In this document: positions 40,717-52,024 of the stretch, one piece after another
Layout of the letters: every line of letters begins with the position of its first letter
How positions within the stretch are numbered: the first letter of the stretch is position 1
From: Nonomuraea rubra
Lineage (GTDB): Bacteria; Actinomycetota; Actinomycetes; Streptosporangiales; Streptosporangiaceae
Assembly (NCBI RefSeq): GCF_014207985.1
Contig: NZ_JACHMI010000001.1
Location: 11,949,001-12,013,000 of the forward strand
Reading direction: 5' to 3'
Length of the DNA stretch: 64,000 bases
Program-made: the position numbers and the translations under genes
Notes under the pieces: generated by a model
The model's database searches: none
Told to the model about the DNA's origin: nothing
Seen by the model: the letters and a program-made list of their open reading frames with translations, nothing else

Positions 40717-41681
40717 TCGCAGAGCGCCAGGAACGCGTCCTTGGCCGGGATGTCGGGCAGGCCCGAGATGTCGGTCCGGGCGCGGTCCACCCAGGCTCCC
40801 AGCTCCGCCCGGGCCCGCGCCATGCCGGGGTGGGCGCGCAGCAGGGTGAGCGCCTCCTCGACGTCCTCCTCGGCCACGGGGCCCGACAGCAGGGCCGTCA
40901 GGCGCGGGGAGTCGCCGGCGGCCAGCGCGTACAGGACCGGCAGGGTCTTGATGCCCTCCCGCAGGTCCGTGCCGGGGGTCTTGCCCGACTGGGCGCCGGA
41001 GGAGGCCACGTCCAGCAGGTCGTCGCCGAGCTGCCACGCCACGCCGATCGCCTCGCAGGCGCGGCTGAGGCGCTCCTCCACGTCCGCGGGGGAACCCGAC
41101 AGCAGCGCGCCGAAGCGGCCGGAGGCGGCGATGAGCGAGCCGGTCTTGTCGGCCAGGACGCCGAGGTAGTGGGCGATCGGGTCCTCGTCGGCGCGCGGGC
41201 CGATGGTCTCGCGGATCTGTCCCTGGACGAGCCGGGAGAACGTCTGCGCCTGGATGCGGATCAGCTCGGGACCCAGGTCGGCCAGCAGGTCGGACGCCTG
41301 CGCGAACAGGTAGTCGCCGGTGAGGATCGCCACGGTGTTGTCCCACCGGGCGTTGGCGGACGGGGAGCCCCGGCGGACCGGGGCCTCGTCCATGACGTCG
41401 TCGTGGTAGAGCGAGCCGAGGTGGGTCAGCTCGATGACCACGGCGCCGGGCACCACGCCCGGCGCCGACGGGTCGCCGAACTGGGCGGCCAGCAGCACCA
41501 TCAGCGTACGGAACCGCTTGCCGCCCGCCTCGATGAGGTGCTTGGACACCTCGGTGACGAAGGCGTCCTCCGTCTCCACCGACGAGCGCAGGAGCTTCTC
41601 GACTGCGGCCAGTCCGTTGGCCACGTCCTGCGCCAACCGCTCGTCCGCAATGGGAAGGTCAACCACGGGTGGCGCAGACAT
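40692..41681 (-). CDS. Long-chain polyprenyl diphosphate synthase (menaquinone side chain)
   Basis: 329 residues. GGKRFRTLMVLLAAQF is the N-terminal substrate motif, LYHDDVMDEAPVRRG the first aspartate-rich motif (DDxxD) and WQLGDDLLDVASS the second. No bulky residue pattern sets chain length definitively, but the length and context favour a hepta- to nonaprenyl synthase. AAGGGG seven bases before the ATG, and only 15 bases after nuoN, place it at the end of the complex I operon, where it would supply the menaquinone tail. Confidence 0.92.
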   Translation of the reverse strand: MSAPPVVDLPIADERLAQDVANGLAAVEKLLRSSVETEDAFVTEVSKHLIEAGGKRFRTLMVLLAAQFGDPSAPGVVPGAVVIELTHLGSLYHDDVMDEAPVRRGSPSANARWDNTVAILTGDYLFAQASDLLADLGPELIRIQAQTFSRLVQGQIRETIGPRADEDPIAHYLGVLADKTGSLIAASGRFGALLSGSPADVEERLSRACEAIGVAWQLGDDLLDVASSGAQSGKTPGTDLREGIKTLPVLYALAAGDSPRLTALLSGPVAEEDVEEALTLLRAHPGMARARAELGAWVDRARTDISGLPDIPAKDAFLALCDYVVERSG

Positions 41682-41696
41682 ACGAGATCCCCTTGT

Positions 41697-43289
41697 CTAT
41701 CTGATGAACAGGCTGCTGGCAGCGTCGTTGGCGACACCGAGCACGGACTCCGGATAGAGCCCCACCCCTACGGTAACCAGCAGCGAAACCGCGATGACTG
41801 CCACGGTCCCCATACTGGGGGCCGCCACGGCCGGGCCGTCGGCCGCCGGCTCGCTGAAGAACATCAGCACGATCACGCGGACGTAGAAGAACGCGGCGAC
41901 CGCGGAGGCGACCACGCCCACCACGACCAGTCCGGCCATCCAGCCGCCCATGGAGTCGCCTGGCTGCGTGCCGCTGTTCAGGGCGGCGGCGAAGATGGCG
42001 TACTTGCCCATGAAGCCGCTCGTCAGCGGGATGCCGGCGAAGGCGAGCAGGAAGAAGGCGAACACGCCGGACAGCAGCGGCGCGCGCTTGCCGAGCCCGG
42101 CCCAGCGGGACAGGTGCCCCGCCTCGCCGCCCGGGTCGCGCACCAGCGTCAGCACGGCGAACGCGCCGACGGTGGCGATGCCGTAGACCGCCAGGTAGAA
42201 CAGGATCGCCTTGAGCGAGCCGGCGTTCTGCTGGGCGCTGCCGTACGTGGCCATCACGCCGACCAGCAGGAAGCCGGCGTGCGCGATGGACGAGTACGCC
42301 AGCATGCGCTTGATCTCGGTCTGCGTGATCGCCAGGATCGAGCCGACGATCATCGTGAGCGCGGCGACGGCCCAGATGACCGGCCGCCACTCCCAGTCGA
42401 GGTTGCCCAGCCCGACCCAGAACACCCGCAGCACGGCCCCGACGGCCGCCACGAGCGTGCCGGAGGCCATGAGAGCGGTGATCGGGGTCGGAGCGCCCTG
42501 GTAGACGTCCGGCTTCCAGGCCTGGAACGGCGCGGCGCCGATCTTGAACAGCAGGCCCACGCCGAGCATCGCGAACCCGATCAGCAGCAGCGGGTCGAGC
42601 GCGTTGCCCGCGGCCATGGCCTGGTTGATGCCCGGCAGCGAGACGGTGCCCGCGAAGCCGTAGATCATCGCGGTGCCGTACAGGAAGAACGCCGAGGAGA
42701 AGGCGCCCAGCAGGAAGTACTTCATCGACGCCTCCTGCGACAGGAGGCGGCGCCTGCGGGCCAGGCCGCACAGCAGGTACAGCGGCAGCGACATGACCTC
42801 GAGGGCCACGAACATCATCAGCAGGTCGTGCGCGGCCGGGAAGAGCAGCATGCCGCCCACGGCGAACAGGACCAGCGGGTAGACCTCGGTGTGGCCGGTG
42901 CCGTTGTCGTGGGCCTCGGCCTCCTCCTCGTCGGCGCTGCCCGGCACGGCCGCGGCGGAGGCCACGAAGTGCCCCTCGTCGTTGATCAGCAGCACGCAGA
43001 CGAACGACAGGACGAGGATGATGCCCCAGATGAACAGCGAGGGGCCGTCCACGGCGATCGCGCCCATGGCGGAGGGCGTGGTGGACACCTGGCCGCGTAC
43101 CGTCTGGACCAGGACCAGCGCGAACGCGCCGGCCAGGCTCAGCAGGGTGAGCGGCACGTGGATGGACTTGCGCAGGTAGCGCGGCGCGAACGCCTCGACG
43201 AGCACGCCGATGCAGGCCGCGCCGAAGATGATCAGCAGCGGCGCCAGCGTGCCGTACTCGATCGTCGGCGCTTCGATGGCGGGGTTCAC
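41697..43289 (-). CDS. nuoN: NADH-quinone oxidoreductase subunit N
   Basis: 530 residues from a GTG that overlaps the nuoM stop. About 14 membrane helices of the antiporter-like family; IKRMLAYSSIAHAGFLLVGV carries the key lysine and histidine of the proton channel, and FKIGAAPFQAWKPDVYQGAPTPITALMASG the broken-helix segment. One of three antiporter-type proton-pumping subunits. Slightly longer than E. coli NuoN because of an insert rich in acidic residues at about 120-135. Confidence 0.96.
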   Translation of the reverse strand: MNPAIEAPTIEYGTLAPLLIIFGAACIGVLVEAFAPRYLRKSIHVPLTLLSLAGAFALVLVQTVRGQVSTTPSAMGAIAVDGPSLFIWGIILVLSFVCVLLINDEGHFVASAAAVPGSADEEEAEAHDNGTGHTEVYPLVLFAVGGMLLFPAAHDLLMMFVALEVMSLPLYLLCGLARRRRLLSQEASMKYFLLGAFSSAFFLYGTAMIYGFAGTVSLPGINQAMAAGNALDPLLLIGFAMLGVGLLFKIGAAPFQAWKPDVYQGAPTPITALMASGTLVAAVGAVLRVFWVGLGNLDWEWRPVIWAVAALTMIVGSILAITQTEIKRMLAYSSIAHAGFLLVGVMATYGSAQQNAGSLKAILFYLAVYGIATVGAFAVLTLVRDPGGEAGHLSRWAGLGKRAPLLSGVFAFFLLAFAGIPLTSGFMGKYAIFAAALNSGTQPGDSMGGWMAGLVVVGVVASAVAAFFYVRVIVLMFFSEPAADGPAVAAPSMGTVAVIAVSLLVTVGVGLYPESVLGVANDAASSLFIR

Positions 43290-44845
43290 TGACCTGTCCC
43301 CTTCTCAGCGATGGTGGAGGTGGGCACCTTCACGTTGGTCAGCGTCTGTTGCACAGACGGGTTGATCACATCGAGCAGCGGCTTGGGGAAGAAGCCGAAG
43401 CCGATGATGAGGGCGACCAGCGGAGCCAGCACCCAGACCTCGCGGGCGTTCAGGTCCTTGAACGCCTTGACCGGCTCGGCCGTCGGCCCGTTCATGGTGC
43501 GCTGGATCATCCACAGGATGTAGACGGCCGCGAGGATGACGGCCACCGCCGAGATGATCGCGGCCACCGTCAGCGCGCCGGAGCCGTGCGCCTGGCTGGA
43601 GTACGTGCCGATCATCACCATGAACTCGCTGACGAACGACGACAGGCCCGGCAGCGAGAGCCCGGCCAGACCGGCGACCAGGAAGAAGCCCGCGAGCACC
43701 GGCGCGACCTTCTGCACGCCTCCGTAGTCGCTGATGAACGGCGACCCGCGCCTGGCGATGAGGAAGCCCGCCGCCAGGAACAGCGCGCCGGTGGCGAAGC
43801 CGTGGTTGACCATGTAGAGCGCCGCGCCGGACTGGGCGACGTCCGACATGGCGAACACGCCCAGGACGATGAAGCCGAAGTGCGAGATCGACGTGTAGGC
43901 GATGAGCCGCTTCATGTCGGTCTGGCCGATGGCCACGATGGCGCCGTAGATGATGCTGATGACCGCCAGGACGACGATCGGCATCGTGAACGCCTTGGCG
44001 GCGTCGGGGAACAGCTCCAGGCAGAAGCGCAGCATGCCGAACGTGCCGACCTTGTCCAGCACGCCCACCAGCAGCACCGCGGCGCCGGCCGGGGCCTGGG
44101 CGGCCGCGTCGGGCAGCCAGGTGTGCACCGGCCACAGCGGCGCCTTGATGGCGAAGGCGATGAAGAAGCCGGCGAACAGCCACTTCTGCATGACCGGGTC
44201 CTGGATGGCCCCGACGAGCTCGGGGAACATGAACGTCTGCTTGCCCGCGACGAAGTACAGCCCGATGACCGCGACCAGCATGAGCAGGCCGCCGAAGAGC
44301 GAATACAGCAGGAACTTGACGGCCGCGTAGGACCGCTGGGCGCCGCCGTACGACCCGATCATGAAGTACATCGGGATCAGCATGGCTTCGAAGAAGACGT
44401 AGAACAGGAAGATGTCGGTCGCCGCGAAGACGCCGATCATCATCGCTTCCAGGACGAGCAGCAGCGAGAAGTACGTCTTGACCGACCGCTTGGGCGTGAT
44501 CAGCGTGCCGTCGGCGGTCTTGACGCCGTCGGCGTCGTGCCAGGAGGCCAGGATGACGATCGGCACCAGCACCGCCGACAGCGCGATGAGCACCAGGGCC
44601 ACGCCGTCCACGCCGACCCCGAACTTCACGCCGAAGCTCGGGATCCAGTTGTACTCGGCGACGAACTGGAAGCGGTCGCCGGACGGCTTGAACCCGGCGG
44701 CCACGACGCCCGTGAGGACCAGCACCAGCAGCGAGACGAGCAGCGCTACCTGCTTGGCCAGCTTGTCACTGCCCTTGGGAAGCAGGGCCACCACGACGGC
44801 GCCCACCACGGGCACCGCCATGAGTATCGGGAGCCAGGGTGACAT
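43286..44845 (-). CDS. nuoM: NADH-quinone oxidoreductase subunit M
   Basis: 519 residues from the ATG at 44845; start and nuoL stop share one base (TGATG). FLFYVFFEAMLIPMYFMIGSYGG contains the channel glutamate, KAPLWPVHTWLPDAAAQAPAGAAVLLVGVLDKVGTFG the conserved lysine and broken helix, and DMKRLIAYTSISHFGFIVLGVFA the second lysine/histidine segment. A membrane-arm antiporter-type proton pump. Fourteen helices, normal length. Confidence 0.96.
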   Translation of the reverse strand: MSPWLPILMAVPVVGAVVVALLPKGSDKLAKQVALLVSLLVLVLTGVVAAGFKPSGDRFQFVAEYNWIPSFGVKFGVGVDGVALVLIALSAVLVPIVILASWHDADGVKTADGTLITPKRSVKTYFSLLLVLEAMMIGVFAATDIFLFYVFFEAMLIPMYFMIGSYGGAQRSYAAVKFLLYSLFGGLLMLVAVIGLYFVAGKQTFMFPELVGAIQDPVMQKWLFAGFFIAFAIKAPLWPVHTWLPDAAAQAPAGAAVLLVGVLDKVGTFGMLRFCLELFPDAAKAFTMPIVVLAVISIIYGAIVAIGQTDMKRLIAYTSISHFGFIVLGVFAMSDVAQSGAALYMVNHGFATGALFLAAGFLIARRGSPFISDYGGVQKVAPVLAGFFLVAGLAGLSLPGLSSFVSEFMVMIGTYSSQAHGSGALTVAAIISAVAVILAAVYILWMIQRTMNGPTAEPVKAFKDLNAREVWVLAPLVALIIGFGFFPKPLLDVINPSVQQTLTNVKVPTSTIAEKGTGQ

Positions 44846-46764
44846 CAGATGTTCCCAACGAGGAGCAGGGCGCCGGTCAGCAGGGCGGCACCGATGAAGA
44901 TGGACAGCGCGTACGTTCTGGCGAAGCCCGTCTGGACCCGCCTCAGGCGCCCGGAGCTGCCGCCGATGCCCGCCGCCAGGCCGTTGACGATCCCGTCGAT
45001 GCCGCGGTTGTCGAAGAACACCGCGAGCCGGGTCAGCCACTGGCCGGGACGCATGAAGAGCGACTCGTTGAGCGCGTCACCGTAGAGGTCGCGCCGGGCG
45101 AACGTGGTGACGAAGGAGCCGCGCGGTTGCACCGACGGCACCTCGACCCGGCCGTACTTCATCCAGGCGATGATCGCGCCGACCGCGACCAGCCCCAGCG
45201 TGGCCAGACCGGACGGGGCGAACGGGGCGAAGTGCGGCAGTTCCTCTGGCTGACCCACGGCCGGAGCCAGGAACAGCAGGAGCCGGTTGCTGAGCACCAG
45301 GTAGGCACCCAGGCCGAGCGCGCCCAGCGAGAGAATCATCAGCGGCACCGTCATGACGAGCGGCGACTCGTGCGGGTGCGCGTCGTCGGCCCACCGCTTC
45401 TGGCCGAAGAAGGTCATGAAGACCATCCGCGACATGTAGAAGCCGGTGATGCCGGCGCCGAGCACGGCCAGCCAGCCCAGGATCGGCTGGTGGTGCACCG
45501 CGGTCTCGATGATGCCGTCCTTGGTGAAGTAACCGGACAGCAGCGGGAACCCGATGATCGCCAGGTAGCCGATGAAGAACGTGATGAACGTGATCGGCAT
45601 GACCTTGCGCAGGGCGCCGTACTTGCGCATGTCGACCTCGTCGTTCATGCCGTGCATGACCGAGCCGGCGCCGAGGAACATGTCGGCCTTGAAGAAGCCG
45701 TGCGTGATCAGGTGGCCGATCGCGAAGGCGTACCCCGCCGGGCCGAGGCCCGCGCCGAGCATCATGTAGCCGATCTGCGACATCGTCGAGCCGGCCAGGC
45801 CCTTCTTGATGTCGTCCTTGGCGCAACCGATGATCGCACCGGCGAGCAGCGTGGCCGCGCCGACGATGGCGACGGCGAGCGCAGCGCCCGAGCCCTCGGG
45901 GAAGAAGAACGCCCCGGAGCGGACCACCAGGTAGACGCCGGCGGTGACCATGGTCGCGGCGTGGATGAGGGCCGAGACCGGGGTCGGGCCCTCCATGGCG
46001 TCCAGAAGCCAGGACTGCAGCGGGAGCTGCGCCGACTTGCCGCAGGCGCCGAGGAGCAGCAGCAGGCCGATGGCGAGCGTGGTGCCGCTCTCGGCACCGT
46101 TGACCGGGATGTCCTTGAAGGCGAGCGAGCCGAACGTGGTCCAGATGACGAACATGCCGACCAGCAGGCCGAAGTCACCGACGCGGTTGACGACGAACGC
46201 CTTCTTGGCCGCGACCGCCGCCGACGGCTTGAACTGCCAGAACCCGATCAGCAGGTACGAGGCCAGGCCGACGCCCTCCCAGCCGATGAACAGGCCGACA
46301 TAGTTGTCGGCCAGCACCAGCAGGAGCATCGCGGCCACGAACAGGTTCAGGTAGGCGAAGAACCTGCGCCGGTGCTCGTCGTGGGCCATGTAGCCGATCG
46401 AGTAGATGTGGATCAGCGAGCCCACACCGGTGATCAGCAGCGCGAAGCTGATGGACAGGGGGTCGATGAGCAGCCCCATGTCGACCATGGCCGACTGACC
46501 CGGCATGCCGGGAATGAACTCGAACAGGTGCACCGCCCGGCGGCGCTCCTCCGCCCCGAACCCGATCAGCTCGAAGAACGCCAGCACCGCCACGACGAAC
46601 GAGGCGAGGGACATGGCCACGCCCAGCAGATGGCCCCAGCGGTTGGTGAACCGGTTGAACACCAGCAGGATGAGCGCCCCGACGAGCGGGAACGCGATCA
46701 TCAGCCAGGCGTTGCCGATCACTCCACCGGTGTGCTGGACGATCTCAGCGATATGAGATTCCAC
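44845..46764 (-). CDS. nuoL: NADH-quinone oxidoreductase subunit L
   Basis: 639 residues from a GTG with AGAGG upstream. [48 protein letters not shown] and [32 protein letters not shown] are the core antiporter segments; [21 protein letters not shown] follows. The last 100 residues form the lateral amphipathic helix and anchor that span the other antiporter subunits. Terminal proton pump of the membrane arm. Confidence 0.96.
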   Translation of the reverse strand: MESHIAEIVQHTGGVIGNAWLMIAFPLVGALILLVFNRFTNRWGHLLGVAMSLASFVVAVLAFFELIGFGAEERRRAVHLFEFIPGMPGQSAMVDMGLLIDPLSISFALLITGVGSLIHIYSIGYMAHDEHRRRFFAYLNLFVAAMLLLVLADNYVGLFIGWEGVGLASYLLIGFWQFKPSAAVAAKKAFVVNRVGDFGLLVGMFVIWTTFGSLAFKDIPVNGAESGTTLAIGLLLLLGACGKSAQLPLQSWLLDAMEGPTPVSALIHAATMVTAGVYLVVRSGAFFFPEGSGAALAVAIVGAATLLAGAIIGCAKDDIKKGLAGSTMSQIGYMMLGAGLGPAGYAFAIGHLITHGFFKADMFLGAGSVMHGMNDEVDMRKYGALRKVMPITFITFFIGYLAIIGFPLLSGYFTKDGIIETAVHHQPILGWLAVLGAGITGFYMSRMVFMTFFGQKRWADDAHPHESPLVMTVPLMILSLGALGLGAYLVLSNRLLLFLAPAVGQPEELPHFAPFAPSGLATLGLVAVGAIIAWMKYGRVEVPSVQPRGSFVTTFARRDLYGDALNESLFMRPGQWLTRLAVFFDNRGIDGIVNGLAAGIGGSSGRLRRVQTGFARTYALSIFIGAALLTGALLLVGNI

Positions 46765-46774
46765 CAGTCACCTC

Positions 46775-47071
46775 TTAGTACTTCAGCAGGTTCGCGTCGT
46801 CGACGGACGCTGACCTGCGGGTTCGGAAGATCGTCACGATGATGGCCAGGCCGACCACGACCTCGGCCGCGGCCACCACCATCACGAAGAACGCGATGAT
46901 CTGGCCCTCCAGGTTGCCGACCTGCCTGGAGAAGGTGACGAAGGCCAGGTTGCAGGCGTTGAGCATGAGCTCCACGCACATGAACACCACGATCGCGTTA
47001 CGCCTGATCAGCACGCCCATGGCGCCGATGGCGAAGAGAATGCCGGACAGGACGAGGTAGTGCGTCGTCAC
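46775..47071 (-). CDS. nuoK: NADH-quinone oxidoreductase subunit K
   Basis: 98 residues from a GTG that overlaps the nuoJ stop. Three membrane helices; [19 protein letters not shown] holds one channel glutamate and [17 protein letters not shown] the other. Normal length for the family. It forms part of the proton path next to subunits J and N. Confidence 0.96.
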   Translation of the reverse strand: MTTHYLVLSGILFAIGAMGVLIRRNAIVVFMCVELMLNACNLAFVTFSRQVGNLEGQIIAFFVMVVAAAEVVVGLAIIVTIFRTRRSASVDDANLLKY

Positions 47072-47871
47072 TTGGTCACCTCATTGGTCTCGGCGTCCTT
47101 CTCCGCCTCGGTCGGCGCCTCGTCGAGCTCGGCCGTGTGCTTGATCGCGTCGGCGAGCTTCGGGTCCTCGGGCAGGTGGTCGTGCTCGACGTCGTAGCGC
47201 GCGATGTAGCGGTTGACCGAGGTCTCGGCGACCGAACCGTCGGGCAGCAGCGCCGGCATGTCGATGGCGTTGCTCCTGGCGTAGGTGCCGGGGCCCGGCA
47301 GCGGCGACGGGTGGTCGCCGAGGAACCGGGCGCGGGACAGGTCCTTCTGCGTGGCCTTCTCGGTGAGCTTCTCGCGGTGCGCGAGCACCATCGCGGCCAG
47401 CGCGGCGGTGATCAGCAGGGCCGAGGTGATCTCGAACGCGAAGACGTACTTGGTGAACAGCAGCAGCGCGATCGAGCGGATGTAGCCGCCCTGCCCGGTG
47501 GCCTGTGCCAGCCCGGCCTGGGGAGCGAAGATCGCGTTGCCGACGGCCAGCACGATCAGCGCCAGGAAGCCCAGGGCCGCCAGGACCGCCCAGACGCGCT
47601 GTCCCTTGAGCGTCTCCACGAACGAGTCGGAGGAGTCCACGCCCACGAGCATGAGCACGAACAGGAACAGCATCATGATCGCGCCGGTGTAGACGATGAT
47701 CTGCACCGCCGCCAGGAAGGGCGCGTCCTGCACCGCGTACAGGACGGCCAGGCAGAGCATCACGGTGCCGAGCATCAGCGCGGAGTACACGGCCTTGCGG
47801 TTGAAGACCATGCCGAGTGCGGCGCCGACGGAGACGACGGCCAGCACCCAGAAAGTGATGGTCTCACCCAT
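47068..47871 (-). CDS. nuoJ: NADH-quinone oxidoreductase subunit J, with hydrophilic C-terminal extension
   Basis: 267 residues from the ATG at 47871, overlapping nuoI by 8 bases. Five membrane helices in the first 170 residues, with [20 protein letters not shown] as the conserved pi-bulge helix. Beyond residue 175 there is a cytoplasmic tail of about 90 residues, rich in charge ([12 protein letters not shown], ending [11 protein letters not shown]), that E. coli NuoJ lacks but which is usual in actinobacteria. Confidence 0.95.
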   Translation of the reverse strand: MGETITFWVLAVVSVGAALGMVFNRKAVYSALMLGTVMLCLAVLYAVQDAPFLAAVQIIVYTGAIMMLFLFVLMLVGVDSSDSFVETLKGQRVWAVLAALGFLALIVLAVGNAIFAPQAGLAQATGQGGYIRSIALLLFTKYVFAFEITSALLITAALAAMVLAHREKLTEKATQKDLSRARFLGDHPSPLPGPGTYARSNAIDMPALLPDGSVAETSVNRYIARYDVEHDHLPEDPKLADAIKHTAELDEAPTEAEKDAETNEVTK

Positions 47872-48379
47872 TGGTCCGCCCCAGCCGGTAGTAGTCCTCT
47901 TCGGTCTCACCGAGCCGCATGGGGTGCGGCGGCTGCTCCATGCCCTGGGTCAGCGGCGCGAGCAGCATCTCCTTGGTGTAGATGAGGCTCTCGCGGTTGG
48001 TGTCGGCGAGCTCGTACTCGTTCGTCATGGTGAGCGCGCGGGTCGGGCAGGCCTCGATGCACAGGCCGCACAGGATGCACCGCAGATAGTTGATCTGGTA
48101 CGTGCGCCCGTAACGCTCGCCCGGCGAGAAGCGCTCCTCCTCGGTGTTGTCCGCACCCTCGACGTAGATCGCGTCGGCCGGACACGCCCAGGCGCACAGC
48201 TCGCACCCGACGCACTTCTCCAGCCCGTCGGGCCAGCGGTTGAGCTGGTGACGCCCGTGGAAGCGAGGAGCCGTGGGCTTCTTCTCCTCCGGGTAGTTCG
48301 TCGTGACGGGCTTCTTGAACATCGTGTGGAAGGTGACCCCGAAGCCCTTGACGGGGTTCAGCCAATCAGTTAGTCCCAC
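47864..48379 (-). CDS. nuoI: NADH-quinone oxidoreductase subunit I (two 4Fe-4S clusters)
   Basis: 171 residues. The GTG at 48379 has AAGGAG seven bases upstream and overlaps the end of nuoH by 14 bases; the open frame further upstream is shadow. [12 protein letters not shown] and [12 protein letters not shown] are the two ferredoxin motifs that carry clusters N6a and N6b, linking the peripheral arm to quinone reduction. Confidence 0.96.
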   Translation of the reverse strand: MGLTDWLNPVKGFGVTFHTMFKKPVTTNYPEEKKPTAPRFHGRHQLNRWPDGLEKCVGCELCAWACPADAIYVEGADNTEEERFSPGERYGRTYQINYLRCILCGLCIEACPTRALTMTNEYELADTNRESLIYTKEMLLAPLTQGMEQPPHPMRLGETEEDYYRLGRTNG

Positions 48380-49652
48380 TGGGAATCTCCTTGTGCTGCA
48401 CCCCGTGGTAGTGCGGCAGGTCGAGCGGCGGCACAGGGAAGCCACCGGCCGTCGGCTCCTCGGACAGTTCCTCGAACTCGGCCTCCACCTGTGCCTTCCT
48501 GGCTTCCTTGCGCCGCTGGTTGACGGTGTCGAAGCGCATCCAGATGGCCAGCGCGGCGATCACGATGACCACGCCGAGCCCGATGCCGAGCGTCCGGTTC
48601 TGGTCGTTGACCACCACGTTGCGCACGGCGGCCACCAGCAGGATCCAGGCCAGGTTGACCGGGATCAGCACCTTCCAGCCCAGCGACATCAGCTGGTCGT
48701 AGCGCACCCGCGGCAGCGACGCGCGCACCCACACGATGAAGCAGAACGTCAGCACGAACTTGATGAAGAACCACAACACCGGCCACCAGCCCTGGTTGGC
48801 GCCCTCCCAGAACGTGGAGATCGGCGCCGGCGCCCGCCAGCCGCCCAGGAACAGGGTGACCGCGATGCCCGAGGCGGTGAAGGTGTGCAGGTACTCGCCC
48901 ATCATGATGAGCGCGAACTTCAGCGACGAGGAGTACTCCGTCTGGAACCCGCCGACCAGCTCGCCCTCGCCCTCCGGCAGGTCGAACGGGATGCGCGCGG
49001 CCTCACCGAACATGCACACCACGTACACCAGGAACGACGGGATCAGCAGCACCGCGAACCAGGTCTGCTCCTGCGCCTTGACGATCTCGGAGGTGGACAG
49101 CGTCCCGGCGAACAGGAAGATCGCCACGAACGACAACCCCATCGCGATCTCATAAGAGACCACCTGGGCCGCCGACCGCAGCCCGCCCAGCAGCGCGTAC
49201 GGCGAGCGCGACGACCACCCGGCCAGCACCACCCCGTACACCGACACCGCACCCATGGCCAGCATGAACAGCACCGCCACCGGCAGGTCCACAAGCTGCA
49301 GCGGCGTCTCCACCCCGAACAGGTTCACCACCGGCCCGAACGGCACGATGGAGAAGGCCAGGAACGCCGGCACCACCATGATCACCGGCGCCAGCAGGTA
49401 CAGCACCTTGTCCACGGTCCGCGGGAAGAGGTCCTCCTTCAGACCCATCTTCAGGCCGTCGGCCACGGACTGCAGCAGGCCGAACTTGCCGGCCCGGTTG
49501 GGGCCGTAGCGGTGCTGCATCCGCGAGATCAGCTTGCGCTCGAACCAGACGCCGAACAGGATGCCCAGCATCAGGAAGGCGAACAGCATCACGGCCTTGA
49601 TGATGGTGATCCAGAGCGGATCGTGGCCGAAGTTCTCCAGGGTGGGACTCAT
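48366..49652 (-). CDS. nuoH: NADH-quinone oxidoreductase subunit H
   Basis: 428 residues and eight or nine membrane helices. [38 protein letters not shown] near the N-terminus and [23 protein letters not shown] in the middle are the quinone-site signatures. The C-terminal 60 residues are a charged cytoplasmic extension ([20 protein letters not shown]). It forms most of the menaquinone-binding channel. Confidence 0.96.
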   Translation of the reverse strand: MSPTLENFGHDPLWITIIKAVMLFAFLMLGILFGVWFERKLISRMQHRYGPNRAGKFGLLQSVADGLKMGLKEDLFPRTVDKVLYLLAPVIMVVPAFLAFSIVPFGPVVNLFGVETPLQLVDLPVAVLFMLAMGAVSVYGVVLAGWSSRSPYALLGGLRSAAQVVSYEIAMGLSFVAIFLFAGTLSTSEIVKAQEQTWFAVLLIPSFLVYVVCMFGEAARIPFDLPEGEGELVGGFQTEYSSSLKFALIMMGEYLHTFTASGIAVTLFLGGWRAPAPISTFWEGANQGWWPVLWFFIKFVLTFCFIVWVRASLPRVRYDQLMSLGWKVLIPVNLAWILLVAAVRNVVVNDQNRTLGIGLGVVIVIAALAIWMRFDTVNQRRKEARKAQVEAEFEELSEEPTAGGFPVPPLDLPHYHGVQHKEIPSGTN

Positions 49653-52024
49653 GAGGCGCTCCCGATGGTGACGATGTCGCCGGCCACCGCGCGCAGGTCA
49701 CGCGTGACCGAGCAGCCGCCGGAGTTCGCCGGCACCCAGACCACGCGGTCGGGCAGGTCGGCGACGCGCACCGGCAGGGTGACGTTCTCACCGACGACGA
49801 GCTTGTCGCCGTCCGTGACACCCAGCTCGGCGGCGGTGCTCTCCGAGACCAGCGCTTCGGCGGTGCGGGCGGTGCCCGCGAGGTACGGCTCGCCGTCCTG
49901 CAGCCTGCCCTCGTCGAGCAGCAGGTGCCAGGTGGCCAGCAGCGCCTGCCCCTGCTCCGGCATGTCCAGGGCGCGGGGCAGGGCGACCGGCGCGCTGACG
50001 CGGCTGCCGCGCCACGAGCCGAGGCTGGACAGCTCGCGCCGGGCGGCCTTGGCGTCCGGCAGGCCCAGGTGCACGTCCATCCGGTCGGCCAGGTTGCCGA
50101 TCACGGACAGGTCCGACTGCAAACCGGGCACCTTCAGCGGCGCCTCGAACGAGCGGCCCCTGCCTTCCCAGTTGACGAACGTGCCGCCCTTCTCCTGCAC
50201 CGCGGCGACGGGCAGGACCACGTCGGCGCGGTCGGTGACGGCGCTGGCGCGGATCTCCAGGCTGACGATGAACGGCGTGTGCTCCAGAGCTTCGAGCGCC
50301 GCCGCCGGGTCCGGCAGGTCGTAGGGGTCGACGCCGGCGACGACCAGCGCGTCCAGCTCGCCGTCGCGGGCGGCGGCCAGGATGCCGGAGGTGTCGCGGC
50401 CGAGCGTGGCGGGCAGCGAGGCCACGTTCCACGCCCTGGCGACCTCGGCCCTGGCGCTCTCGTCGTCCACGGGGCGGCCGATCGGCAGCAGGTTGGGCAG
50501 CGCGCCGGCCTCGACGGCGCCGCGCTCACCGGCCCGGCGCGGGATCCAGGCGATCCTGGCGTCGGAGGCGGCGGCGAGGCGGACGACCGCGGACAGCGCG
50601 CCCGGCACGGTGGCCAGCCGCTCGCCGGCCAGCACGATCGTGCCCGCGGCCAGCGTGCCGACCAGGTCGCCGATCGCGTCGGCCTCGGCGCCGGGGGCGG
50701 TGCGGACGAGCGTGCCGCCCATCTTCACCAGGCCGGGCGAGGCGAACGGCGCGATCGAGGTGACCTTGAGGCCCTTCTTCCGCCACGCCTTGCGCAGGCG
50801 CAGGAAGAGGATCGGCGACTCCTCCTCGGCCTCCAGGCCGACGAGCAGCACGTGCGGGGCGTTCTCGAGGTCGGTGTAGCTGATCTCGATGCCCTTGCCG
50901 GCCACCGAGTGGGCCAGGAACTGCGCCTCCTCGGCGGAGTGCGGCCTGGCGCGGAAGTCGATGTCGTTGGTGCCGAGCGCGAGCCTGGCGAACTTGGCGT
51001 AGGCGTAGGAGTCCTCGACCGTGACACGGCCGCCGACCAGCACGCCGGCCTTGCCGCGGGCCTTGGCCAGGCCCTCGGCGGCCACCGCCAGCGCCTCCGG
51101 CCACGAGGCGGGCACGAGCACGCCCTCCTCGTTGCGGACCAGCGGCTGCTTGAGCCGGTCGGGCTGCTGCGCGTAGGTGAACGCCCAGCGGCCCTTGTCG
51201 CAGTTCCACTCCTCGTTCACCTGCGGGTCGTTGCCCGCCAGGCGGCGGGTGACCCGGCCGCGCCGGTGGTCGGTGCGCAGGGCGCAGCCGCCGGCGCAGT
51301 GCTCGCACGAGCTCGGCGTGGACACCAGGTCGAACGGCCGGGCCCGGAACCGGTATGCGGCCCCGGTGAGCGCGCCCACCGGGCAGATCTGCACCGTGTT
51401 GCCGGAGAAGTAGGAGTTGAACGGCTTGCCCTCGGCCGTACGCACCTGCTCCTTGGCGCCGCGCTCGAAGAACTCGATGAGCGGGTCACCGGCGATCTGG
51501 TCGGAGAAGCGGATGCAGCGCGCGCACTGGACGCAGCGCTCGCGGTCGAGCAGGACCTGCGTCGACAGCGGCAGCGGCTTGGGGAAGGTGCGCTTCTGCT
51601 CCTGGAAGCGGGACTCGCCCTGGCCGTTGGACATGGCCTGGTTCTGCAGGGGGCACTCGCCGCCCTTGTCGCAGACCGGGCAGTCCAGCGGGTGGTTCAT
51701 GAGCAGCAGCTCCATGGCCCCGCGCTGCGCCTTCTCGGCGACGGGCGAGGTGAGCTGGGTCTGCACCACCATGCCCTCGGCGACCTCGATCGCGCACGAC
51801 GGCTGCGGCTTGGGGAAGCCGCGGCCGTTGCCCGCGTCGGGGATGTCGACCAGGCACTGCCGGCAGTTGGCGGCCGGGTCGAGCAGCGGGTGGTCGCAGA
51901 ACCTGGGGATCTGGATGCCCAGCAGCTCGGCGGCCCTGATGATCAACGTGCCCTTGGGAACACTGACCTGGAACCCGTCGATGGTCAGGGTCACCAGGTT
52001 CACTTCTGTCTCTACGACGGTCAC
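49649..52024 (-). CDS. nuoG: NADH-quinone oxidoreductase subunit G (Fe-S protein, molybdopterin-oxidoreductase fold)
   Basis: 791 residues from a GTG overlapping the nuoF stop. The N-terminal 2Fe-2S motif ([18 protein letters not shown]), the HxxxC 4Fe-4S motif ([19 protein letters not shown]), CVQCARC and the extra [12 protein letters not shown] cluster segment are all present. The long C-terminus is the degenerate molybdopterin oxidoreductase domain. It carries electrons along the peripheral arm. Confidence 0.95.
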   Translation of the reverse strand: MTVVETEVNLVTLTIDGFQVSVPKGTLIIRAAELLGIQIPRFCDHPLLDPAANCRQCLVDIPDAGNGRGFPKPQPSCAIEVAEGMVVQTQLTSPVAEKAQRGAMELLLMNHPLDCPVCDKGGECPLQNQAMSNGQGESRFQEQKRTFPKPLPLSTQVLLDRERCVQCARCIRFSDQIAGDPLIEFFERGAKEQVRTAEGKPFNSYFSGNTVQICPVGALTGAAYRFRARPFDLVSTPSSCEHCAGGCALRTDHRRGRVTRRLAGNDPQVNEEWNCDKGRWAFTYAQQPDRLKQPLVRNEEGVLVPASWPEALAVAAEGLAKARGKAGVLVGGRVTVEDSYAYAKFARLALGTNDIDFRARPHSAEEAQFLAHSVAGKGIEISYTDLENAPHVLLVGLEAEEESPILFLRLRKAWRKKGLKVTSIAPFASPGLVKMGGTLVRTAPGAEADAIGDLVGTLAAGTIVLAGERLATVPGALSAVVRLAAASDARIAWIPRRAGERGAVEAGALPNLLPIGRPVDDESARAEVARAWNVASLPATLGRDTSGILAAARDGELDALVVAGVDPYDLPDPAAALEALEHTPFIVSLEIRASAVTDRADVVLPVAAVQEKGGTFVNWEGRGRSFEAPLKVPGLQSDLSVIGNLADRMDVHLGLPDAKAARRELSSLGSWRGSRVSAPVALPRALDMPEQGQALLATWHLLLDEGRLQDGEPYLAGTARTAEALVSESTAAELGVTDGDKLVVGENVTLPVRVADLPDRVVWVPANSGGCSVTRDLRAVAGDIVTIGSAS

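Noticed and set aside
40830..43292. An 820-codon plus-strand open frame opposite nuoN and the polyprenyl synthase
   Set aside because: It is a high-GC shadow frame: low-complexity Arg/Gly/His/Asp strings with no motif, opposite unmistakable nuo genes. The same applies to the long frames at 44839-46842, 48303-50324, 49925-52309 and 52081-53637.
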